Below are positions 55,601 through 64,000 of a stretch of 64,000 nt of DNA, piece after piece. The stretch comes from Bidens hawaiensis. Taxonomy: Eukaryota; Streptophyta; Magnoliopsida; Asterales; Asteraceae. Both the position numbers and the translations under genes were made by a program. Each line of letters starts with the position of its first letter. Position 1 is the stretch's first letter. Under the pieces are notes generated by a model. The model was not told where the DNA came from. It searched no databases and saw only the letters and a program-made list of their open reading frames with translations. The stretch is taken from assembly GCA_021521415.1 (NCBI GenBank), contig JAIQDT010005783.1, forward strand, positions 62,001 through 126,000, given 5' to 3'.

Positions 55601-58322
55601 TCTGGCCAGCTGCATCCGGATCTGCTCCACCGATGTTTGGAGCCAAGCCTAGTAATTTTAATGTCATGCCTGGAACCGAGCTACATGCAAACATCCCGCA
55701 GTCGGTGCACGAAAAGGGTCCGCCAGCTGGCATATTTCCAGGTCACATCACAGGAAAAGACACCAAGTCTTCCCAACCCACAAACGTCACCGACCCGGCT
55801 CAGAGAAAGCAACAGGTTTTGCTTCAACAAGCAATGCCGCCAGTCGTTCCTAATAATATTCTTGTAAGTTGATTCAGTTTCACTTTTATTAAGTTTTTAC
55901 CGAAAACTTATTTGTTTTGTTTGTGTTTAATTTACAGCACGGGCCGGCTTTTATCTTCCCATTTAACCAGCAACAAGCAGTGGTGGCTTCGGCTTCTGTA
56001 AGACCCGGTTCTTCTAAGGTTACAACCACGACCGCAGGTGGTTCGGGTGCAGCCAGTTCAACGACTGTGAGCTCATCAACTACAGCTGCTGCACCAGCAT
56101 TGAGCTTCAATTACCCAAACATCAGTGCCAGTGAAACCCAGTACTTGGCAATTTTACAAAACAACCCCTACACTTTCCCAATACCTGCAGCAGGTGGAGC
56201 TCCTCCTAATTATAGACCGAGCCCTCATGCGCAAGCAATGCCTTTGTTTAATGGTTCGTTCTATTCTTCACAAATGATGCACCCGTCTCAAATCCCACAA
56301 CCGCAGGCGCCACCAGTAGCCCAATCTCAAACCCACCAGAACAGTAGTGGGTCCACATCATCTTCACAAAAGCATTTGCAAGGTCAACAGAGGCAGCAAG
56401 CGAGCGGTGCTGCTGCTGTAAACAGTGGCGGGAGTTTGCACAACACCACCTATCATGCCGCTCATAAAAGTCGATCACAACCACCAGTTCAGCAGCAGAA
56501 TCAACACATGAACCCTTCGACTGGCGGCGAGGATAGCCCTTCGACTGCTGACAGTAGAGGTTCACGGGCGGGAAACCCTATGGGTGTTTACAATCATAAT
56601 TTTCCCATGCCGGTTCGTTCCAAAGGCCTTGGTCAAATGGACCACTCTAATGGTGCACTGAAGGCGGCCGCCGCCAATAATGCTGCCGCTAGTGCCAACT
56701 CAAATGACAAGAAACAACCGAGTCAGTTACAGCAGCAAGGGTTAAAAAGAGGCGGTGCAGAGTCGTCTTTGCCACCTCAGACGTTTGCAATGTCGTTTGC
56801 TCCTATGAACGGTACTACTGGTACACCTCAAAACCATGCGATTTTCCAAAGCTTGCCTGAATCGTTAAAACCGAGTTTTCATATGATGTCAGCACCTACA
56901 TCTTCAACAGCTCACCATTCTCAACAGAAGGATTTCAGAATAACCGAAGAGGCTTCTAGAACAACAGTAACTGGTCATGATGCTTCCGGTGCTGATGAGG
57001 ACAGAAAGGCCGGTGCAGGGCTGACCGCGAAATCAGGGCAGTCCATTGCGTTTTCAAGACCAGATCTTGCTACAGATGGTTCATCAGGTTCTAATAACCG
57101 GTCTTCACGGGCTCCTATCTCAACATCCAATGCAACCGCTGCTCAATCTTCACATTCTTTAAATGCACAATTTCAACAAACACAACAACAAGCACTTGAG
57201 CGTGCAAGGCAACATCATCAGCAACAAGCCCTTCAGATTCAAAAGGGGCAACAACTGAGTCAGGCCATCAATGCATATGCAATGGGTGGTCATGCTCGAT
57301 CTAAGAACCCGCCATCAAGTAATGGAAGTGCATACCCGGAGCATACAATAACTTCATCTTCAATGACTGCCAAGTTTCCAAACTCTGTCTCTTCTTTCCC
57401 GCTTCAAACCAGCAACCCGAGTAACTCGCAGGTTCAATCTCCTCAGTGGAGAAATTCGGTGAGGGGGCCCACTACTTCTCAAGTCCCATCTTCTCTTGCT
57501 TCCGCCACCTCATCGTCTGCCAAGAACCTTCACCAATCCCAACCGTCAAGTAGGTCCCACCCACAATCACACACACAGATTTCTTTCGGTTCAACTGCAA
57601 GTCAGAAACTGCAACCCACAACATCAGTACAGATGCAGCAGCAGCAGCAACAACAGAATCCCGGGAGTAATAGCGGTAACCGATGCTCGTCTCCGCCAAT
57701 GCGGGTCGGCTCTCCGACAACTTCTATGTCTAAAGGCGGTGGCAGTGGTGGTGGAAGTCCTAGAACGAACGCAGCAGCATCAACAAGTGGTAGAACGGGT
57801 CAGGCGTCGTCTTTATCTTCATCCCAACAGGCGAAGAACTCGCCTGTACCTCAGAGATCTTCACCGTCCATTCTTGGTAACCCCAACAACTCAAATTCAA
57901 CTAAATCTCAACAACAGTTGCAGAAGCAAGCATTACAACAACAGCAGCAGAAAGTCCAAGCCATGATGATGTACAATCATCCTTACATGCAAGCTCAGGC
58001 TCAGGCTCAGGTTCAACAACAACATGCCGCCAACTCATTGGCACTTTATAGGATGCAGCAGCAGCAGCAACAATCATCATCGTCATCTTCTACCGCCACG
58101 CTGTCACTTTGCCCGCCTGTGACAAATGCGAGTGCCGCCACTTCTGACCCCGCCAAAGCAATCGCAGCCGCCACTGGCATGATGAACCACCCTCAGTATA
58201 ACGGTCCACCACCGTCAATGCCTGCTGGTTTCCCTCAGTATGTTCACAATGCCCCCGTTGCAGCAGCTGCAGCAGCGGTTCAGGTTAAACCCGCAGAGCA
58301 GAAACAACCAGCCGGTGATTAG
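52681..58322 (+). CDS. TIC: TIME FOR COFFEE (TIC) circadian clock regulator
   Basis: Twelve exons join in frame with GT/AG introns: 52681-52804, 52907-53359, 53453-53571, 53642-53927, 54046-54412, 54517-54577, 54655-54735, 54873-55137, 55232-55286, 55360-55426, 55504-55863 and 55938-58322 (TAG). The total is 4623 nt, 1540 residues, close to Arabidopsis TIC (about 1550). Family marks: the MDRNREGRR start, RRRHRSSSLRDSP, the basic nuclear-type region after residue 60 (KKDRDRERER, SKRRREN), EIAEVLYGLM at about residue 265, and HPRPKRCATHCYIARNI at about 631-647. The last exon is Gln/Ser/Ala-rich with poly-Gln tracts. TIC is a nuclear plant protein that sets clock amplitude and period and links clock, metabolism and jasmonate signalling. 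Each splice was chosen because it preserves phase and conserved reading. A (AAT)n run in exon 1 encodes poly-Asn. No frame break was found. A TIC-LIKE paralogue cannot be excluded. Confidence 0.93.
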
Positions 58323-59136
58323 GCTTGATTTCCCGAGTTTTTAGCCAGGGTGGTTCGGTTCCGTTAGGTTTTAATGTACACAAAAAAGTTAGTTGATGAT
58401 CAGTTTTAAGAGTAGTTGAAAATTTAATATTCTTTTGTTATCTTAAAAATGTGAATGAGAATTGTTTTCATTTGCATATGTGGCAGCCTGAGAAGAAGTA
58501 GAAGTTAGAAGTTACACATGGTGGCTGGTCTAAGCGTCGGTATCGTTCCGTGTGGGGGAAACGAGACGTTACGGGTCAAGTTTTTCGATGCATCTCGGTG
58601 CTGAAAACCTTCAAGCCTATGAAGTTGGCTCTAAATGTTTTAAAATTGGGGCTTGGGTTGTTGATTATTTAGGTTTTTAGTGCTTTTTTTGGTGGCTCTT
58701 TTTGGTGAATGGTGATATGATATCTTTTGAAGGAATGGTTTAAGACAATGATAATGTTGTTGGGCATATATTATTATATTAGATAAGACAAAATGGAGCA
58801 CAGAGAAAAGAGTGGGTTCTATATATATATATTTTTTTAATATTTATTATTATTATTATTTGGTTGATGCTTTACTATGTTTCATTTTCGAATATTGTGG
58901 TGAATATTGATGCATGTGATGCTGCTCTTTTGTGCTCACCAAACCAAAGTAGTTTTGGTATATTCATATTTCCATGATATTCTCCAATACCTTAATATCT
59001 TTCAGACAAAGTAAACCGTACGTGCCTTTTTTTTATCAGCTTTTAAACTAGCTTTACATATCAGTTAAAAGATTTGTTATGAGATGCCAGAAGGTGAATG
59101 AATGGTTTAACTTTTAAGAATGTGTTTTGTTTATTA
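58323..59136 (+). other. TIC 3' untranslated region and downstream flank
   Basis: Non-coding sequence after the TAG. A (TTA)n run at 58848-58860 and T-rich stretches are seen; no canonical AATAAA at an obvious position. A 75-bp segment (58915-58990, with GCTCACCAAACCAAA) recurs near 63309-63390. Confidence 0.5.
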
Positions 59137-59307
59137 GGGTATGTGGGCGCCGATTTGGGCGATTTTTGGGCGCGAAGGGGCGCGAACACCGACCCCCGGG
59201 CGATAAGTGGGCGATTTGGGGCGGAGGCGAGGAGATATTATCGCCTGGAAGAAGAAATATTATTATTATATTATATGTATGTGTGTGTATATATATATGC
59301 AAGAGAT

Positions 59308-59883
59308 GGTTATCCTAAAAATAAGTAGTTTCCTAGGAAGACTAAAAATAAATTATAGCCATTGGATCATGTTAATCAATTGTTGAGATTTAAAATCACC
59401 AATAAACGACATAGTTTCCTAGAATTACTCTTTAATCATTATAACCGACATAGTTTACTAGAATTGTTCTTTCACCATAATTTGTAGTAATGTCAAATGT
59501 CAAAAATTTGTTGGTTCTTACCATTCTTTTATTCTTATTTGAACCTTTTTCTACATATACATATACATATATACACACACACATATATACATATACATAT
59601 ATATACACACACAACATATATACATATATAGAAAAAAGTTCAAATAAGAATAGGGAGTTTTTCCTAGGAATGGTAAGAACCAACAAAATTTTGACATTTG
59701 ACATTACAAATTATGGTGAAAGAATAATTCTAGAAAACTATGACGGTTATAATGATGAAAGAGTAACTATAGGAAACTATGACGGTTATTGGTCATTTTA
59801 AATCTCAACCATTGATTAACATGATCTAATGGCTATGATTTATTCCTAGTCTTCCTACGAAATTACTTATTTTTAGGATAACC
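59308..59883. mobile_element. Foldback MITE with about 244-bp arms
   Basis: 59308-59551 (GGTTATCCTAAAAATAAGTA...TTTGAACCTTTTTC) is repeated inverted at 59631-59883 (GAAAAAAGTTCAAATAAGAA...TTTTTAGGATAACC). The two arms are separated by a TA/CA microsatellite. No coding sequence is present. Confidence 0.78.
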
Positions 59884-59951
59884 CTCCCCTGTATATGTAT
59901 ATGTATATATGTTGTGTGTGTGTATATATATGTTATGTATATGTAGGGGAG

Positions 59952-60203
59952 GGTTATACTAAAAAGAAGTAGTTTCCCAGGAAAACTAAGAATAAATCAT
60001 AGCCATTGGATCATGTTAATCAATGGTTGAGATATAAAATCACCAATAACCGACATAGTTTCATAGAATTACTCTTTCATCACTATAACCGACATTGTTT
60101 CCTAGAATTGTTCTTTCACCACCATTTGTAATGCCAAATGTCAAAAATTTGTTGGTTCTTATCATTCTTAGGAAACTCTTTATTCTTATTTGAACCCTTT
60201 TCT
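59952..60203. repeat. Third arm copy of the foldback MITE
   Basis: GGTTATACTAAAAAGAAGTA through TTTGAACCCTTTTCTG matches the left arm at 59308-59551 in direct orientation. The microsatellite after it is again TA/TG-rich. It is half of a second copy of the MITE. Confidence 0.75.
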
Positions 60204-60253
60204 GTATATGTATATGTATATATGTTGTGTGTGTGTATATATGTATATGCAAA

Positions 60254-60496
60254 ATGAATCCTAGAAACAACCCGAACCAACTGAACCACCCATTCCCTCC
60301 TTTCGGTCAACACTATGGTTCGCAAAACCAACTGAACGTGAACTTACAATGGAACCCGATGAACCTAAACCAACCGAGCTATCCGTTTCAATTTCCCGAC
60401 CCGAACCTAAACATGTACGCCAACCGAGCAATATGTTTTTTTATATTTTTAGTTATATATTTTTTTAGTTATGTTTTTTTTTGTCTTTCTTTTTAA
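60254..60496 (+). pseudogene. Truncated small ORF of Harbinger-like element A
   Basis: It begins MNPRNNPNQLNHPFPPFGQH, an Asn/Pro/Gln-rich start like that of the copies at 61132 and 61852 (MNPTNNPNQP). After NLNMYANRA it runs into an AT-rich tail encoding Phe/Ile residues and stops. Such Asn/Pro-rich N-termini are seen in the accessory ORF1 proteins of plant PIF/Harbinger elements. The middle and the helical C-terminus are missing. Confidence 0.5.
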
Positions 60497-61131
60497 TATA
60501 ATGCATTTTTGTTTTATTATTTAAATAAATTAGTTTTATTTAATTAGTTTAATTATAAAAAGAAAATAATAAAAAAAGATACTGTGGGCCCAACTTGTAG
60601 CCCCTACACCATTACACCCCAAAAACAAATTTCCACTCCATGCTGAATGGGCGCCACGTGTCACTATTCGCCCCCAATTGTAGCCCCTCCACTACACATG
60701 GCCTTAGGCCAAACGTAGTGGTCGTTGAATTGGGCGACAAATGGGTGAAAATTGGCTAGAACACCCCCCCCCCCCCCGGTGATTTTAGGGCGATTTGGGG
60801 CGGGGATAAGTTGTCGCCTGCTCGCTTGAATTATAATAATATAATAATAAGGCCAAACGTAGTTGGCGTTGAATTGGGCGACAAATGGGCGAAAATTGGC
60901 TAGAACACCCCCCCCCCCCCCGGCGATTTGGGGCGGGGGCGGGGATAAGTTGTCGCCTGCTCGCTTGAATTATAATAATATAATAATAATAATAATGTTA
61001 CCGTTGGGGGTAACAGCTATATATATAAAAAAATAAAAAAAATTAAACTATATATATATATATATATAAACATACACCTTCTCCATTTCATACACAATTC
61101 ATATCCCAAATTCTTCAAAAAATTTAGCAAA

Positions 61132-61401
61132 ATGAATCCTACAAACAACCCGAACCAACCGACACTCGTGGAAGTCGCCGCTACCATGAGAGAAATCATC
61201 AAAAAACAAAAAAAATGTGTCGAGGAACTCAACGATGTCATGAAAGAAACAAACAAACAACACGAAAAGATTGACCAAATGTTGGAATTACGGGAATTGA
61301 GTGAAAAATACGAATCCCTCAAAGCGGCCGGGTTACACAAAGAGGCCGCATTATTGCAACGACAACGAATTGAAAAAATGCGCAAATATTATGAATATTA
61401 G
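61132..61401 (+). CDS. Small coiled-coil protein of Harbinger-like element B (copy 1)
   Basis: An 89-codon ORF with a good ATG (GCAAAATGAAT). The N-terminus MNPTNNPNQPTLVEVA is Asn/Pro-rich. The rest is highly charged and helical: MREIIKKQKKCVEELNDVMK, KQHEKIDQMLELRELSEKYE and LLQRQRIEKMRKYYEY. A TATATATA stretch lies upstream (about 61018-61068), so it may be transcribed. The product looks like the N-terminal and C-terminal parts of a Harbinger ORF1 protein joined after loss of the middle; that is an inference. It is intact, unlike copy 2. Function is unknown. Confidence 0.55.
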   Translation: MNPTNNPNQPTLVEVAATMREIIKKQKKCVEELNDVMKETNKQHEKIDQMLELRELSEKYESLKAAGLHKEAALLQRQRIEKMRKYYEY

Positions 61402-61738
61402 TATGTTATCTAGTTATGTTTTTAATATTTTTAGTTATGTATATTTTTTTAATTTTAATGCATTATTAGTTATGTTTTTAATTTTTTTGTATTTATTTTT
61501 AAATTTAATGCATTTTTATTTAATTATCTAAATAAATTGGTTTTTATTTAATTAGTTTAGTTATAAAAAGAAAATAATAAAATAACACACTGTGGGCCCA
61601 ACTTGTAGCCCCTACACAATTACACCCAAAAACAAATTTCCACTCCATGCTGACTGGGCGCCACGTGTCACAATTCGCCCCCAATTGTAGCCCCTTCACT
61701 ACACATGGTCTAATAATGTTACCGTTGGTGGTAACGGC

Positions 61739-61780
<42 letters not shown>

Positions 61781-61851
61781 ATACACCTTCTCCATTTCAT
61801 ATCCATTTCATACACAATTCATACCCCAAATTCTTCAAAAAAATTAGCAAA

Positions 61852-62121
61852 ATGAATCCTACGAACAACCCGAACCAACCGACACTCGTGGAAGTCGCCG
61901 CTACTATGAGATAAATCATCAAAAAACAAAAAAAATGCGTTGAGGAACTCAACGATGTCATGAAAGAAACCAGCAAACAACACGAAAAGATTGACCAAAT
62001 GTTGGAATTGCGGGAATTGAGTGAAAAATACGAATCCCTCAAAGCGGCCGGGTTACACGAAGTGGCCGCATTATTGCAACGACAACGAATTGAAAAAATG
62101 CGCAAATATTATGAATATTAG
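61852..62121 (+). pseudogene. Copy 2 of the small ORF, interrupted by a stop
   Basis: It is the same reading frame as 61132-61401 in the second 720-bp unit. A TAA at 61912-61914 (after the codons for ATMR) stops it at residue 20. The downstream part keeps the frame with few changes (for example HEVAALLQRQ in place of HKEAALLQRQ). The duplicate has therefore begun to decay while copy 1 stayed open. Confidence 0.75.
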
Positions 62122-62433
62122 TATGTTATCTAGTTATGTTTTTAATATTTTTAGTTATGTATTTTTTTTAATTCTAATGCATTATTAGTTATGTTTTTTA
62201 TTTTTTTTGTATTTCTTTTTAAATTTAATGCATTTCTATTTAATTATCTAAATAAATTGGTTTTTATTTAATTAGTTTAGTTATAAAAAGAAAATAATAA
62301 AATAACACACTGTGGGCCCAACTTGTAGCCCCTACACCATTACACCCAAAAACAAATTTCCACTTCATGCTGACTGTGCGTCACGTGTCACAATTCGCCC
62401 CTAATTGTAGCCCCTCCACTACACATGGCCTTA

Positions 62434-64000
62434 AGTTGTTATAGGTATCCAGACACCTTTCTAGCCTAGGCAAGCGAAATACCAAGCCAACTTTTCAAGC
62501 CCGCTCTGATATGAGACTAGGCTATGATAGTGCATGGGGAAACTGGTTGTGCTACAACGGTGCTTGACTGGTTAGCCGCCTTTAGTACTTGAAGTTTAGC
62601 GTCTAGGCTGAAATGATCCCAGCTAGTTAGGCTCCCTTGGTTAACATGTATAATCCAAATTAAAATGCTATTATTGGATAGATCTATAAAATCAATGGTT
62701 AATATTGAATTTTTAAGGTTTTTCTAATAAGTTTTCATTTATCTGTTCACACACATGTCTTAAACATATATAAACAAAACCTTTAAAAGTTTTCTGGTTA
62801 CTTTCTCCCACCTCTCAAGCCATCAAATTAATTTATTTGTAAATGGAGGTTTCTCATGCATTTTATTCGAATTTACGGGCATGGGTCTCACCAAACCTAG
62901 ATAACTCTTAAACGAGTTTTAACATCTTATTAAATTAAAAATTAATATTACTAAATATTTGATATGACAACCCTATAAAATAGGGATATATATTAAAAAT
63001 TAGTATCCGATTTTTTAAATTAAAATATATTTATAATTAAAAAACAATTATGTAGTAAAAAAAGATAAATGGGTCATCAAACCCAGATAACTTTTAAACG
63101 AGTTACAACATCTTATTTATTTGTGAAACTCTTTCATTATTAAATCCTAAATATATTATTAATTTTGTTACAATAAATAAAATTTAAATTTAAACAAATA
63201 TATAAATATTAGAAACGAGAAATGTAAAACAACCATGGTAACAATGAATAAAAACTAGTATCTTATATGAATAGAGACTTTTAATCTTGCGGTGAACATA
63301 AATGTGCATGTCATGTTGCTCCTTTGGTAAGCTCACCAAACCAAAAGGGTGTTGGTATTTATATATTTACATGATATTTCAACACTTTCATGTATATATT
63401 TATATTACTTATTAGTTGCATGTCTGATTATGAAATTTTCTAGTCAAAACAATCATGTTGTCGTTCTAAGAGCACGTGAACTAATTGGCCTTTTTTAATA
63501 TTTGATATTTACTGTTATAATTAGAATAAATAAATAAAACTATAAAAGTAAGTACAAGTATTTTGTTATATATAAAAGGGTTTTAAATAGGGAATATTAT
63601 CACACTCTAAACTAACCTTGTGAATTTGCATATTATTGTCAAAACACAGGTTTTTTTTATTCATAATGTACAATGGAGTGATTTGAAAATAAATACAATT
63701 TCCCTTAGAATGGAAAAAAGTAAAACTTTTGACACAACTAGTTTTTTATATAATTTTAATATTCTATAGTAAAAAAAAATATGGATACATATAAGAATAG
63801 GTTTCAAACATGCTAAAATAAAGAGAAAAAAACTATAATCTACAGAATCGATAATCCAAATCGAATGTATAATTTTAAGCTACAGTAAATATTAAGCTGA
63901 CTTCAAGTATATTACAGATTGAACTTTAATTTAAAGTTTAGGCATTGAGCCAAACAATCGAGCTATCTAATAAGCGAGCCAATAAGGGAGCTTACATTGT
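62434..64000. other. Non-coding region at the right edge
   Basis: AT-rich with no ORF supported. A direct repeat with AGATAACTYTTAAACGAGTT (62898 and 63088) is about 190 bp apart. A segment near 63309-63390 resembles the TIC 3' flank at 58915-58990. Confidence 0.4.

Larger units (their letters stand above)
59137..60703 (+). mobile_element. Harbinger-like element A, flanked by TTA
   Basis: The left end GGGTATGTGGGCGCCGATTT with downstream GGGCGATTTGGGGCGG and ATCGCCTGG matches the left end of element B. The right end (CACTACACATGGCC at 60703) is the family right end. TTA lies at 59134-59136 and 60704-60706. The interior contains the start of the family's small ORF (60254-60496) and has been invaded by a foldback repeat array (59308-60203). 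Confidence 0.68.
60704..62433 (+). mobile_element. Harbinger-like element B with internal tandem duplications, flanked by TTA
   Basis: 60707-62430 starts GGCCAAACGTAGTGG and ends CCACTACACATGGCC, inverted ends that match at 12 of 15 positions. TTA lies at 60704-60706 (shared with element A) and 62431-62433. The first 144 bp is repeated (60707 and 60851). A 720-bp block carrying the ORF and the right end is repeated (about 60990-61709 and 61710-62430). A poly-C run sits in each left-end copy. No transposase is present. Confidence 0.8.

Noticed and set aside
56248..58086. Minus-strand ORFs antisense to TIC
   Set aside because: They arise from the Gln/Ser-rich repeats of the last TIC exon read backwards, with no independent start signals.
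60762..60779. Poly-C run as a functional G-quadruplex or origin
   Set aside because: A single run recurring because of the 144-bp duplication (also about 60907-60921). Homopolymer length is unreliable in assemblies, and no other supporting structure is seen.
61017..62105. Minus-strand 122- and 102-codon ORFs in Harbinger-like element B
   Set aside because: They are antisense to the small coiled-coil ORF, and similar to each other only because of the 720-bp duplication.

Overview
This is a plant nuclear window, almost certainly from a eudicot. An Asteraceae source is plausible from the repeat types, but the sequence does not prove it. It holds one long, apparently intact single-copy gene and one short MADS-box gene. 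Both sit in a dense mosaic of retrotransposons, DNA transposons and MITEs. No rRNA gene, CRISPR array or bacterial-type operon is seen.

Layout. (1) Positions 1-13758 are a Ty3/gypsy element of the Tat lineage, transcribed right to left. The gag-protease-RT-RNase H-integrase remains lie at 12878-7356. Between pol and the left LTR are two related genes on the opposite strand (987 to about 4083, and 4356-6992), each with its own TATA box. (2) 13759-19500 carries an hAT-type MITE (14075-14421), a 2.7-kb solo LTR with a 5-bp target duplication (14982-17686), and a 307-bp Harbinger-type MITE (19149-19455). (3) 20121-20630 is a type I (M-alpha) MADS-box gene whose expected start codon reads ATA. (4) 20900-28900 is AT-rich, with MITEs, Helitron-like ends and a Ty1/copia fragment (26703-27700). 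(5) 28982-41712 is a complete but mutated Athila-like Ty3/gypsy element, also right to left, with 1.8-kb LTRs, a tRNA-Asp primer site and a perfect GTTTA target duplication. (6) 41713-50400 is debris: a chromovirus integrase fragment, an inverted piece of the same Athila-like LTR, a partial LTR with a TATA box, a TIR element flanked by TTA, and a long-TIR MULE-like element. (7) 51839-52160 is a tRNA-derived SINE. (8) 52681-58322 is a TIME FOR COFFEE (TIC) clock gene; 12 exons can be joined without a frame break to give 1540 codons. (9) 59137-62430 is two adjacent Harbinger-like elements, one with internal tandem duplications and the other carrying a foldback repeat array.

The main new-looking signals are in the mobile elements. 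The Athila-like element carries many GC-rich palindromes (CACGGNNCCGTG type) set in pairs 21-23 bp apart. They occur in its LTRs and also in front of two small coiled-coil ORFs downstream of pol, where the order palindrome pair, about 111 bp, palindrome pair, 16-18 bp, TATA, ATG is repeated. The solo LTR carries eight CACGTG boxes plus long CGCGATACGCG palindromes directly upstream of its TATA box. The Tat element carries CACGTG-containing repeats in the equivalent place. The two antisense genes of the Tat element have separate, homologous promoters.
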